64,000 nt of DNA from Thereva unica (lineage: Eukaryota; Arthropoda; Insecta; Diptera; Therevidae), in the NCBI GenBank assembly GCA_949987705.1, contig OX465283.1, forward strand, positions 157,185,850-157,249,849, given 5' to 3'. Position numbers and translations under genes: made by a program. This document shows, piece after piece, positions 11,231-21,364 of the stretch; position 1 is the stretch's first letter, and each line of letters begins with the position of its first letter. The notes under the pieces are model-generated. The model saw nothing but the letters and a program-made list of their open reading frames with translations. It was not told the origin of the DNA and did not search any database.

Positions 11231-11400
11231 GATCTACTAAGCCCGGGGAGCTCGCTGAACTCTCCAGTCTGCCGGACGTTTTCTCCAGAAAAGTTTACGT
11301 AGCAAGCGGTTATCATCCATTCGACAAACATATTCAAAAACACGGTAGTCGACGTTTTTGTATGTCTTGTTCAATCAATGCCTGTTGATCTCACCTTTGT

Positions 11401-11666
11401 CTAACTGTCTCGTTTCGAAGGCGATCGCGGGGTGACACACGGAAAATCTGCCTCAAGCATCGCATTTAGAAGACTTCGAGTTTGTTGACGTCCGCCTTCA
11501 GCAGTGTCCACGTTTCCGATCCATATAGAAGAATCGGAACGATCAACGTTCGGTGAAGGCGAACTTTCGTTTTGATGGTAATATTTGTTCGTTTCCATAT
11601 GCACCACTTGCGGTTTTGAACGTCAGCCGTCGATGTCACGTTCTTTACTTCAATCAATGATCCCAA
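11401..11666 (-). pseudogene. RTE-type RT C-terminal fragment
   Basis: On the minus strand the frame reads RLHRTLIVPILLYGSETWTLLKADVNKLEVF. This is the conserved post-RT block of RTE/CR1-like LINEs (normally LY...V.PVLLYGSETWTL...LE.F). It is followed by a second, frame-shifted island. No RT core survives here. Its orientation is opposite to the linker fragment at 11003-11230, so the two are probably from different insertions. Confidence 0.65.
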
Positions 11667-12029
11667 ATATTATATCTTTACAAGTTTATTTTTAATATGC
11701 ATTAAACTGTCTTACTTCTCGGGGCTCACCGACCTCAATTCAATAATATGCGGTGCTTTCCACATAAGTTTCTTCATCGACTAGAGTCCAGTTCATGTTT
11801 TGTGCGTGCTTGAAATTGTTGTTATTTTTTTTTTGTTAGAAGTTAGAAACTCAATTATTCCAGTTGATTACTCTTTTTGGAGCGAGCTTTTACATTGAAC
11901 TTCAGATCGAGTCCAGTTGGTTGAACTGAGGTCTGCTTTATCCTCAGTTTAATATGTGAAAATTGAATGTGAACTGAGTTTATTTTAAAGTTCAGTTTAC
12001 CAATTTGCTCGAAATTCGAATGTATATTC

Positions 12030-12270
12030 ATATTTTGCAATCCCACCTCGCCTAATTTCAAGTTGGAAATTATGGTTCTTCAAAAGAAGTGAGAAATGTC
12101 TCTCCTGTATGAAATTTCACTCCCTCGAGGAATGTAAGAAATGTTTCTCCAGTTCGTGTTTACAATCTCACCTCGTCGCAGTTCAAATTGGATATTTTAC
12201 TGTGGCAAAAGCAATAAGAATTGTTGCTCCTCAAGTAATTTACAACCACACCTCGCCTCATTTATTTCGA
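12030..12270. repeat. degenerate tandem repeat
   Basis: Three imperfect units begin with CAATCCCACCTCG, CAATCTCACCTCG and CAACCACACCTCG, at about 12039, 12162 and 12242. Each contains a diverged AGTTG/AATTGG and TTCTCCAG/TGCTCCTC section. The period is irregular (about 80-125 bp). No coding signal is convincing in it. Confidence 0.4.
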
Positions 12271-12419
12271 TACACGCTCGTATACCAGGAGAAAATTGTT
12301 CTTGAACTGGGACATTTCATAGAACTCAAGCCTCAGTACATTTACCATTGTGTAAGGGACAAATGTACTGCCTCGTGTAAGTCCGGCGTAACTCTACTCC
12401 TGACCTCCCTGTATGTCAA

Positions 12420-12969
12420 CAGTTCATGAAAGCAGGGCTAGTGTGTGCTCCGAGGGCACCTCAGTGCCACTTCGGCTGTCCTTGCTTTGGCCCTCTGGTG
12501 GATTCAGAAACTTCTGGGTATGAACCCTTTACCCAGTAGGATGGTCATTGCGCCTCTCCCTCTTTTTCCTCTGTGGTCCTGCTCTCATAGAGTCCTATGA
12601 CCGCTGTGTTCTTTTAGGCAACACACCAGACGAGCCGCCATGTAACAGCTCTGTTTAATTATATAGGAGCTTTCTAATGGGCCCGCAAACTTGGGATAGA
12701 GCGGCGGCTACCTATGTAGGTCTATTTCTTGGCTTTCCAGGTTGCTGACCGCCGTTTTCCCTTCGGTGTATTGGAAAGAAATTTGCCAGAGCCCTCCTTG
12801 CTTTGGCCCTTTCCAGCCTAATTGGTGGATAAAAATCCCATGAGTATAGTAGTAAGAGAAGGTTCATCCTGACAAAGCCTTTATATGAGGATAAGGTCAG
12901 AGGTGATCTTTAAACGACAATGTAAAAGCTACCCACTCTGCCAGGCTGTCTTCGACACGATAACTTGGC
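12420..12969. other. unassigned, with a duplicated motif
   Basis: No gene. The motif TCCTTGCTTTGGCCCT occurs twice (near 12478 and 12798) about 320 bp apart, suggesting an internal duplication in a repeat whose family I cannot name. It lies directly 3' (minus strand) of an endonuclease remnant and may belong to the same element. Confidence 0.3.
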
Positions 12970-13240
12970 TTGGTAGGCACGATCATATTAGCCCATCCCT
13001 ATACATGATAGGCTTCATTCTTTTGCTGATCTTAAAACCTATCCCGAGCAGATGGTGTTTTGCCTGACAGCTAAAATACATATCATATTCAGGTTTTTGC
13101 AAGACACCATTCCCTGTTCATCGAATCTCCTTGGTGACGGTTATGTCAGCTTTATATTTTGACAGGGTATCAACTAGATAGATGTTATGCAGCTTGAGTT
13201 CTGACAGAGCTCGTATGTTCCATGAGAATTCTTAAATCTT
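12970..13240 (-). pseudogene. RTE-type endonuclease N-terminal fragment
   Basis: On the minus strand, with one stop replaced, the frame reads LSELKLHNIYLVDTLSKYKADITVTKEIR followed by TGNGVLQKPEYDMYFSC. This is the start of an RTE-like AP endonuclease, where the family usually shows WNVRSL...L...L.KYKxDIxAIQEIRW.G.G. The Glu of the EIR motif is present. The fragment then decays, and no RT domain follows. It does not match RTE-A in this window, so it represents another family. Confidence 0.55.
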
Positions 13241-13324
13241 ATTTATTTACTCGCAAGCTTGGTAGTGCTTAATAGCCTGGAGTGAGCTAAAGGAACTATT
13301 ACCCTTTTACAAAATCCTTACAGC

Positions 13325-13509
13325 CATGGTACAATAATTACATGGTAAGCTCACAAGGGCCTCGTGACGTCACTCAGATCGTAGTTTCCAAAGGAAGGAA
13401 GCTCTCTCGTGCCGTCACTCAGATCTTTTCTCATATAAAAATGGTAGAAGCTTTTCAAGATGGAAACAGAAATTTTCCTTGGGAGCCTACCTTGTATTAT
13501 TGTACCATG
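13325..13509. mobile_element. 185-bp hAT-like MITE with 8-bp target duplication
   Basis: CATGGTACAATAAT at the left end is perfectly inverted as ATTATTGTACCATG at the right end. Similarity continues inwards (ACATGGTAAGCTC on the left, GAGCCTACCTTGT on the right). The 8-mer CTTACAGC is duplicated immediately outside (13317-13324 and 13510-13517). Eight-bp duplications are typical of hAT transposons. Internally, a CGTGxCGTCACTCAGATC block appears twice. It has no coding capacity. Confidence 0.85.
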
Positions 13510-13599
13510 CTTACAGCTATTTATAGTCCTAACTTATCCTACTTCGTTCATTAAATCTATGTTACATAACTATTCCTACATTCAATCTACTTGTTATAC

Positions 13600-13787
13600 T
13601 TCTTCTTCTTCTTTACGCTCCTTTAATCCCTCATGGGACATAGGGAGGAAAAAGTTGCCCTCCAGCGGACTCTGTTTTGCGCGACAGCTCTCAGCTTCCA
13701 CCAGGATCTCTCAGTTGTTGCGGCTTCTGCTAGTACGATTCTCCTCCACGTTGTTCTAGGTCTTCCTACTCCACGGGATCCTTGCGG
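13600..13787 (-). mobile_element. 5'-truncated RTE-A copy (188 bp)
   Basis: This is the 3' end of RTE-A: the frame ends NRVRWRATFSSLCPMRD and the 3' tail is a GAA run, exactly as in the full element at 2976-6260. The 11-mer ACTTGTTATAC is duplicated on both sides (13589-13599 and 13788-13798). It is therefore a dead-on-arrival insertion truncated by incomplete reverse transcription. It confirms the 3' boundary of the family. Confidence 0.92.
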
Positions 13788-13799
13788 ACTTGTTATACA

Positions 13800-14587
13800 G
13801 TAACTCATAATTTCTTAACAATTGTCAAATCAAGTTTTATTACAGTGTTTCTCATAGTGGGCTCCTTATATCCTACACGACAGCGAACAAAATTGCACTA
13901 GTTTTCTGTTTTCTGGTTTTACATGTTAATATTGAAAAACGATTCGAAACAAGTATCAGCGGGTGTCAAGTTCTTCGAAAATCGTAACATGATCTTCCTA
14001 AAATCATCAAGCTTAATTGAATAAGTCACGTTTCCATCTGCACATTTAAAAACCTATAAAAATCCCTCTTCCACAGACAACATATGATATGCGGCAAAAA
14101 TACCACACACACACACCTATGCATTGTTCCATCTGCATTCCAAGCTTAATTTTTCCGCAAATCCCGCGTTCAGTTCAAACAAAAAACATGAATTTTTCTT
14201 CTTCTTCTAAAGAGCTCTTCTGTGTTCACCTTCTTGATCATATGGTATTCTTCTAAATCTGTTTCTTTCGTTTCGTTTCTTGAAAAATAAAATTCCATCG
14301 CATCTTAATAATGATGAATCTCGAGAGCGCCTCCTGCTACAAAATGTATCCACTTCCTTCTACTTCTACTACACAAGTTCAGCACCGCTTGACGTGTACT
14401 ATTCGTTCTCAGATTCTCAGATTATGTAATCACACGATAATTATATGAAAAATATCTCCTACGTAATTTATTTGCACAAGCTGCTCTCTTATATAATCAT
14501 GAGAAACGATGTTTATGTACAACGATAAATATAAAAAAATATAAAATAACACTCATGTGGATTATTGTTCTCTTTTGTTTATTGCAG
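13800..14587. other. no gene recognised
   Basis: AT-rich sequence with an ACACACACAC run near 14107 and a CTTCTTCTTCT run near 14198. It ends in a strong polypyrimidine/AG splice acceptor (TCTCTTTTGTTTATTGCAG, AG at 14586-14587). Confidence 0.4.
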
Positions 14588-14843
14588 AAAATGGAAGCAC
14601 GTCACTTTCTGAGGTCGGGCTACTCCACACAATATGAGGCAATCGTGAACTTTAAATCGAGGGAATGAAACACAATAAGAACGAACGCACGAACTCATTC
14701 CACCGCAGCCACGTTTTCTTGCTTGCTGCTATATTCCGTCGTGGAACGAAAACGAAAAGTGAGAAAGGGTTGAGAGTTACTCATCTATATTTGCTTTTAA
14801 GACTGTACATGCGCACCATGGATCAACTTGAACTTGAAAAACG
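14588..14843 (+). other. candidate internal exon, possibly of the miRNA host transcript
   Basis: A 256-bp block sits between a very good acceptor (long pyrimidine tract then CAG, ending at 14587) and a consensus donor ACG|GTGAGT (GT at 14844-14845). It reads MEARHFLRSGYSTQYEAIV... to a stop in one frame and is open to the donor in another, with no recognisable domain. It lies 5.3 kb upstream of mir-317 on the same strand, so a non-coding exon of the primary miRNA transcript is a reasonable guess. Splice signals of this quality also occur by chance. Confidence 0.35.
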
Positions 14844-14849
14844 GTGAGT

Positions 14850-15955
14850 CAAATCGATAATGATGAAGACTATCAGGCTGCAAAATATAAACGACACAAT
14901 TACATGCACACACTCGCGTAGAACACGCTCGAACGCAACCCCCCCCCCCCTGCGTTATGCACAGAAACATGTCCACTGTTTATAAGCGCACACCTATTTA
15001 GAGCTTTTAGTGCAAAAAAATGTAAAGCAAGAAAGTGTGTCACTTTCGACTGAGCAGGGGCGCTCCGATCGGGGGAAAGGTGTCCGTCCGGTATGTACGG
15101 GCTAAGAGGCGGTAGATAGGGTAGAGAATATAGAATAGTGGTGGTGTTTGTTAGGGATAGTGCTGCGAGAAATTCTGGAACTTATCTCGCAAGTTTTCAT
15201 TGTAAAAAGCTAACTTGCTCCGCCCACAGGTAATTACATAAATGCTTTTTAATAATTTGAAAAGAGCTTTAGGAGTTAGTGCTGCCAGATGTTACTTTTT
15301 CGAAATAATAGAATTACAATCTTCTTATTTTTTTATCGATAGAAATTGAGTTACGAAACTGTCGAAATTGTATCAGTTATGATTACAGATAATTTTGTTA
15401 TGTACTTAAACTTTATTCCATAAAGGAAATTGTCGTGGGCGATATAGACAACATTTTCTTACAGAAGTGGCCTTTGTTCAATTCAGTTAGGGCTTTTAGG
15501 ACTCTATACACGTGTCTGGGATTACATTATTTACGAATAAAGGATGTCGTAGTATTTTTTATGCAGGAAAGTCATCATTTGGGTTAATCTTTTCTGCAAC
15601 CATAGTTTTTTTTTTGTCTACATGCTTTTGGCTGTGACTGCTCTAAGAGCATTGCTGTGGAAATCCTTGCTATAAATAAATAAAAATATGTCGGGATTAC
15701 CGAGCCGTGAAATGCAATGCAATATGTTGTGCCGGTGATTATGACAGCGGAACAATCCAAAAAAAATAATGGAATAAGAACGGTTTTGTGCTTTTGTGTT
15801 ACTTGTGGATTTCAAGTGGATAAACTAGTGTTTTGGGAAGTAGATTTGCAAGAAAACTATTTAATAGTATTTTGGGATATTATAGTGAATATTTTTTTAT
15901 GGATGAATAAGACATTAGCTGTGTTTTTAATGAACTAGATAGCTGTTTCGCATAC
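14850..15955. other. no gene recognised; poly-C tract
   Basis: Contains a run of about 12 C at 14939-14950. Only short AT-rich frames are present. No repeat family or RNA recognised. Confidence 0.4.
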
Positions 15956-15959
15956 AAAT

Positions 15960-16505
15960 CTGAAAATCCGGGTTTTATTGGGGCTTATATACAGGTCATT
16001 TCGAAATTTTAAAATTCCCTACTTTTCGGAATGTGGGAAACTTGGTAGCACTAAACGACATTAGAAAAATGACATCTGGTCCTAAAAAGACTTTGTTGGC
16101 AGTTTTGTGAGTGCTTAGTTGTATTTGAGCGCGGGTCAAAGATGGACACCACAGCATACAGAAAATACGCCATATTTTACAGTTTTTCTTCGATAAAGGT
16201 GAAAACGCAAGCCAGGCGGCTGAAATGTGATTAGTGTTTATGGACCTGATACGGTAATAACGTAAAATTTTGGTTTCGTCGATTCCCTTCCGGTAATTTC
16301 AATATCAAAGATGCACCACGCTTTGGAAGGCCAATGGTCGAAAATTTCGATAACATCATGGCAAATAGTCATGTCCGACAGTCATATAAACACTGTTTCG
16401 ATTGCTCAGGAGTTAAACATTGTACAAAAAACTTTTTGTAGAACCATTTGTATAAGGCGGGATACAAAAAGAAGCTGGAAATATGGATGCCATACGAGTT
16501 AACGC
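15960..16505 (+). pseudogene. mariner-type transposase N-terminus, decayed
   Basis: A + strand reading with frameshifts gives IRHILQFFFDKGENASQAAE, then FPSGNFNIKDAPRFGRPMVE, then NHLYKAGYKKKLEIWMPYELTPKNLM. These are the hallmarks of mariner transposases, in order: the FxxGxxAxxA first helix-turn-helix, the F..GxxxxxDxPRxGRP linker, and the L...G...xxxxWVPHELTxxN second motif. The DDD catalytic domain is missing because the sequence switches to RTE-C at about 16510. The upstream 15960-16130 part (GGGTTTTA...GGGG...TACAGG) resembles the repeat at 34480-34860 and may be the element's 5' end. Confidence 0.75.
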
Positions 16506-16509
16506 CGAA

Positions 16510-17725
16510 AAACCTTATGGAGATGGGCAGAGCATTTCGAGGAACTACTACAAATGAACGCAGAGCAGGGCACATTGGTATCCGAAATGTACAGAACATG
16601 AATGCGGATGGTGAGAATGACAGCACAGCAGCGCCTACCATAAAAGAAGTACGCCAAGCATTGCGACCATTAAAAAATAATAAGGCATCAGGGTCTGACA
16701 GTATACCTACAGAACTTATTAATCAAGGCGGAATGGAAACTATCCAAAAACTGCTGAAGTAATAGTGGAAATCTGGAGACGGAGAGAAATGCCTGATGAG
16801 TGAAACGAGGGCATAGTATGTCCCTTACACAAAAAAGGAGATCCTCTATCCTGCAGCAACTATAGAGGAGTAACGCTTTTGAACACAACATACGTTAGTT
16901 TTTCACGTGTACTCTATAACAGGCTACAACCATACGTGAAAAGAATATTAGGAGAGTATCAATGCGGTTTTCGTCTTGGAAGATCTACAACAGACCAGGT
17001 ATTTGTACTTAAAGAAACCCTATAAAAGGCTGTTGAATTTAACATAAACATCCACATGTTATACATCGACTATGTGCCCAAAAATGCCAGAAGTAGCAAA
17101 TAAAACATAACGGTAGACATCTATAATATACAAGTAGTAGATGAGATGACGTTTATAACAAAAAGTAATGATACCTCGGCCGAAATCAGAAGACGAATAG
17201 CACTGGCTAATAAATACTACTTTGGTCTGCGCTAGCACCTGATATTTCAAGGAAGACAAAATTGGCACATTTACACAACACTAAAACTAATAAGGTCTGT
17301 CCTACTATATGGTTCGGAAGTGTGGACGTGAAAAATCGAGGCGAACCATTGATAGGAAGATTTAAAAAGAGAATCCTTCGTTCGATCCACAAGGAAATAC
17401 AGGTTAATAGCGTTTGGGTGAGAAGATACAACTCAGAGTTGTATGAAATCAGTAAGATTCCAAACATTATTAAACTGATCAAAATAAACAGACTTCGATG
17501 GATTGGTCATATCCAACAAGGTTGGAAACGGAACCCGACAGATAGTACGGGGAGAGTATCACCAGGAAAACAGAGACCAGGTCGGCCTAAGAAAGGATAT
17601 ATAGATGACGTCGAGGATGACTTAAAACAGTTGGATAGAAGAAACTGGAAAAGTCCAGGCCAAGAATCGAAAAACATGGAGGCGAATGCCAAGGCCAACA
17701 ATGGGCTGTGGAGCTCCTGATGATG
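16510..17725 (+). pseudogene. RTE-C non-LTR retrotransposon copy, 5'-truncated and frame-shifted
   Basis: The RT start is readable as IKEVRQALRPLKNNKASGSDSIPTELI, followed by an SNYRGVTLLNT-like block (about 16856-16890) and RVLYNRLQPYVKRILGEYQCGFRLGRSTTDQ. The catalytic YADD region is deleted. The final 152 codons (17262-17720) are open: RRYNSELYEI, then NRLRWIGHIQ and RPGRPKKGYIDDVEDDL, the C-terminal block of RTE-like proteins. The 3' end is a short GAT repeat (TGATGATGATT). It interrupts a mariner transposase; a CCGAAAA 7-mer on both sides may be the target duplication. A second copy lies at 51245-52230. Confidence 0.75.
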
Positions 17726-17829
17726 ATTCCGAAAACTTCGGGAAACAGTCAGTTATAAAGCGGCAAGTGGACGCTAATCCATTACCAGCAAGAACCGATG
17801 ACGTAGATGAAAGGAAGAAATCGACCAAC

Positions 17830-18010
17830 TCACTGGCCTGCGAGATCTCCCGATTTTACTGCTAGGGATTTTCTACCATAGTTTCTTCCGCAGCCGGTGT
17901 TTCCGAGCTCATATAACATTTCAGAGTGTAAACGCAAGGTTCATCGACACCTACTCATGCACCCTCCAGACTCCTAATCTATCCTCTCTATTCTATCCTT
18001 CAAATCAAGC
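17830..18010 (+). pseudogene. CR1-like LINE 3' terminus
   Basis: The broken frame carries the C-terminal CR1-type block, here diverged as SSAAGVSELI*HFRV*TQGSSTPT, followed by a 3' UTR ending near ATTGCACCATGAATCG. The same sequence is much better preserved at 62725-62945 (LWNDLSQSVFPSSYNIQ...). The two share the CCGAGCTCATA and ATTGCACCATGA anchors, which identifies this as the same family. Confidence 0.55.
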
Positions 18011-18084
18011 TTATTACTATATATTGCACCATGAATCGAACGACATGACGCAACGACAACTCTCTTGACGTAAACCGAAACTCT

Positions 18085-18745
18085 CTTGACAACGTTTGTT
18101 TCCTATTGCTGCTTGACTTCTCTAAAGACTTTGATAGCGTCAATCACTTTCTGCTTTTGCTGAAACTCTCCTCTCGTTTTCATTTTTCTCCTGCTGCTGT
18201 CAAACATCCTCTGGATCCTCTGTTATTCAGCTTCTTTATTAGCGATTTTCCTTCAATGATTCTTAGAGTCATATGTACGCTGACGATGTGCAGCTTTATA
18301 TCTCAGCTTCCAATGATCAAATTCAAAGATGTGTGGAGGGGCTTGCTGCTGACCTACGTCGTGTTTCTTGCTGGTCGATCTCAAACTTACTTCAAATCAA
18401 TCCTTTGAAGCCTTATTGTATCTTTTTCTCTCATTCTGCCACTCTTCGTCCTAACCTCTCCATTATCGCTTTAAATGGGGTCCCTTAAGTTTGTGTTGAG
18501 TAGGTAAGCAATCTAGGAGTTATCTTGAATTGCGAAATGATCCGGTGTGATCATGTTAGTTCTATCATTCGTAAAACATACGAGCAACTGTCGAAACCTA
18601 GGTTCCATTGTGGTTTGTTCAGTAAGACTCTCTGTATGTACTTAGTGAAAGCACTGATTTTACCTCTTCTAATTCAAAACCCAAATTTTCGAGCCTGTGA
18701 TCATATCGGCATCTGTCAGCAATTGTTTATCATGAATTTAACATA
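18085..18745 (+). pseudogene. CR1/L2-like reverse transcriptase fragment
   Basis: The + frames read LLDFSKDFDSVNHFLLLLKLS, then DPLLFSFFISDFPS, then MYADDVQLYISASNDQIQRCVEGL and LLQINPLKPYCIFF. These are the catalytic core motifs of CR1/L2-group RTs (first Asp in DFSKxFD, YADD in YADDVQLY). The usual QGS-LGP segment is deleted and two frameshifts are needed. A further frame gives LGVILNCEMIRCDHVSSI, the next conserved CR1 block. The fragment is cut off by the insertion at 18749. It is not functional. Confidence 0.8.
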
Positions 18746-18748
18746 TTA

Positions 18749-19386
18749 AGCCTAGTATCCTGTTCGTGCGGAATTCAGGCTCCCCTTTAAAATGCATGTA
18801 AAAAAAGTGTGCGGAATTCAGGTCAGAGGCCGGTCTGAATTCCGTCCACAAAGTTTAGTATCCTGTTCTTGCGGAATTCAGACCTGTAAAAAAGCTTTGT
18901 ACTCTAGATAATAGATGGCTTTTTTTCTGAGTGGAGACTTTTAATTTCATTTTCCGCAGGACACTTAGCTCAAGAAATGTATTTTCTATTTTCATGAGCG
19001 GAAATTTTGACAGTTCATTTTTGCTTTTCCAAAAAAAGTGTGACATTAGCAAATGTACGTGTCAATAAAAATTATTTAATTATAATTTGAAAAAACGCCC
19101 TTTCAATCTTCTTTTTTTCAAATAGGGATTTACCCGATAGGCAGGCGGTTTTCTCTACTTCTTTTTTTTAATCTTATAATACCGTAGAAGCGCCATAAAA
19201 TACATTGTCATAATTTTTACTTTTGTACGCATTTTCAAATTATCCAACTGTCCAAACTGTCCAAACAGTCATTTTTACATCAGTCAGATCTACATTGTCT
19301 ACAAAACTCTCCCAGCTAAGCGGAATTCAGACTAATAATATAGATTCTCTACAGAGCGGAATTCCGCACGAACAGGATACTAGGCT
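18749..19386. mobile_element. 638-bp TIR element, TTA target site (PIF/Harbinger-like MITE)
   Basis: The terminal inverted repeats are about 28 bp and near perfect: left AGCCTAGTATCCTGTTCGTG..., right ...CACGAACAGGATACTAGGCT. TTA is duplicated outside (18746-18748 and 19387-19389). A diverged third copy of the terminus (TTTAGTATCCTGTTCTTGCGG) lies in direct orientation at about 18856, so the left end has been duplicated internally. GGAATTCAG and its complement recur several times. No ORF of note. A 3-bp TTA/TAA duplication suggests mobilisation by a PIF/Harbinger transposase. Confidence 0.85.
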
Positions 19387-19389
19387 TTA

Positions 19390-20140
19390 TATAAAATTTC
19401 AAAACTAACATTGTTTAAAAACGTGCGCACTAAATATTTAATAAATACATAAAATATATCCGTGCACCAAACGAACTTCAACTGTCACATTTTTAATAAC
19501 ACTTTTTAACACTTCTTGTCATTCATCATTCAGCACTAATGTCAACCACATAAAAAAGAGCTTGGATTTATCTATAAATATTCCTCATTAATAACTTGTC
19601 GGACACCAGTTTCTACTTCTTGATTGCTTAATTTTCTTAAATGCTTATGTAAAAAACTCATAAATGAGAACTTTGATTGTCTGAATTTCAATAGTATCTT
19701 TTCCATAATCGTAGAAGTTATGAGGCTTAAGCAAATGAAAATAAAAAGCCATAAATCAGACCATTACCGGATACTTTTTGTATTAACATAGGAAAATTAG
19801 TCGAACTCTCTTCAAAGGTATCAAATTTCATAAATAACTTTTGTGATAATTCACGATTTATTTTGACATAAATGAAATTTGGACGTTCCAGTGAACAAAG
19901 CATTTTTGTTTCAGCCGAATTTTTTAATATTATTATTATTTGTTCACAAATACGTAATGAATACATTTTTTCCTCATAATTTAGAATATCTAATCCTTAT
20001 AAGAAGCTTCTTACAAAAACAAAATGCAAAAAAATTAATTTAATTTAAAAAAAAATCACGTTTTTATCCAAAAAATTAAATAATAAATAAAATTTATTTT
20101 TGTTTCAGCCTAAGAGTATGCAAAGAAAACGATCATTTAT
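19390..20140. other. no gene recognised, flank of mir-317
   Basis: Very AT-rich sequence without recognisable transposon similarity directly upstream of the mir-317 hairpin. A TTTTTGTTTCAG acceptor-like sequence lies at 20098-20109, about 50 nt before the hairpin. Confidence 0.4.
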
Positions 20141-20291
20141 CAGACTCTTGCGCCTGTGTTACTGGGATACACTCTGTGCTCGCTCTGCTTTATTGTAGTG
20201 AACACAGCTGGTGGTATCTCAGTTGCACTTTGTGCATTTTCTTCATGCAGCCGAAACGAGGGAGGAGTGGACCGGGGCAGCGTGCAGCCAG
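20110..20291 (+). other. candidate pri-miRNA exon containing mir-317
   Basis: A block from an acceptor (TTTTTGTTTCAG ending at 20109) to a donor CAG|GTGAGT (GT at 20292-20293) encloses the mir-317 hairpin. If used, the hairpin would be exonic, which is uncommon but known for insect pri-miRNAs. This is inference from splice motifs only. Confidence 0.35.
20148..20240 (+). ncRNA. microRNA mir-317 hairpin
   Basis: The 3p arm at 20199-20223 matches insect miR-317 as I remember it over all 25 nt (seed GAACACA, then GCTGGTGGTATC). The 5p arm at 20163-20184 starts TGGGATACAC and pairs with it, leaving a loop of about 14 nt. In flies miR-317 is transcribed with miR-277 and miR-34 in this order, and both follow on the same strand here. 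The mature RNA is loaded into Argonaute and represses mRNAs in the cytoplasm. A consensus donor CCAG|GTGAGT lies at 20291-20292, so the hairpin probably sits in or next to an exon of the primary transcript. No insertion disrupts the hairpin. Hairpin limits are estimated from pairing. Confidence 0.97.
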
Positions 20292-20299
20292 GTGAGTTG

Positions 20300-20717
20300 C
20301 TCAATTTGTATTTGTTTTTGTATTTTCAATTAAGTTTCTTCAAGCAAGATAACAAGATATTCCTAAAGATATGCAAAGGAGCTTCTTTTTTAATAAAATT
20401 TTAAATCGGGTCTTTTCTTCTGTGATTGCTTTTTCCGGTGTAGTGAAAGAAGGTATTTTCTTATTCTATGACAGGCGAAATGATAAAGAAATCTTTTTTT
20501 AAATATCAGTTGATATACAAATGGAAATTCTCCCATCATGATAGAATGAACACAGGTCTTTCGGTTATTTTGATCCATTCAGAACTTTGTTACCGAAAGC
20601 AGCCTTCACTTAAAGATTTTTTTATATAAAAACCAAGCCTAGTAATCACCGTCTGTCACAGCGGTCTGTTCATTTTGCTATGTTTAGTAAGCTTAGTTTG
20701 AAGGATAAAAAAGAAAA
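20300..20717. other. no gene recognised
   Basis: AT-rich intergenic or intronic sequence downstream of mir-317; no motif recognised. Confidence 0.4.
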
Positions 20718-21165
20718 TCAAAGGTACGAGGGCGTTTGGGTGTGCTCGAGTAGATGTCGATGAATCTTACGTTTGAAATCTAAGATATTGTGCGAATTCG
20801 GAAATGGTGACTGTACTGTGGGTTGTTCTATTTTTGAGAGGGCTGCTAGATTCCTGCTGTAGCTAAAAGAGTCCATGGAGGCACAAAAAGGTCTATCGCC
20901 CATGAGTGATGGCGAGGTTATGCACCTTTGTGCAGACATGCCAAGGTGATTTTTGAGACGCCTCTCCAGATGGACGAGTTGTATTTAAGACAGGGCCGAT
21001 AGGACTTATAGATTGCAGCCGGGAGACTGGGAAGAAAGGAACTTGGAACTCGTAAAATACCCAAGGCATTGGGATGCATTTTTTACGATTTGTAATGTGA
21101 TCATTCGATCGCAGATCTTCATTTAAAGTTACCCCTATGTAGAATGTTACGAGTTGGGTCAACTG
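20718..21165 (-). pseudogene. CR1-like LINE C-terminal fragment
   Basis: The minus strand reads FYIGVTLNEDLRSNDHITN near 21150-21090, matching the LGVTLNEDLxWxxHI block after the RT core. It then reads PTVQSPFPNSHNILDFKRKIHRHLLEHTQ (about 20815-20730), the final CR1 block of the type (P..N.HNK.DF.R.IHRHLL). Frames are shifted between the two. The RT catalytic core is not included. It represents a 5'-truncated, decayed copy lying within 0.5 kb downstream of mir-317. Confidence 0.7.
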
Positions 21166-21364
21166 TTAGATTCTCATTGTCATTGCTGCTCGTACGGCCT
21201 CTTGGTGGCGTGCCGCAATAGTTTTCCAGCAGCTTTCTCGTCGTGTCCAGCATACACAACGGTCTGCAAGACGTTGATCAGTACAAATCTCGCGGTCTTC
21301 CAGCAACCAGGAAATTCGCGCGCCTTCAGACACGAGTTGTGCATCTCTAGCAAAAGAGAAGAAT

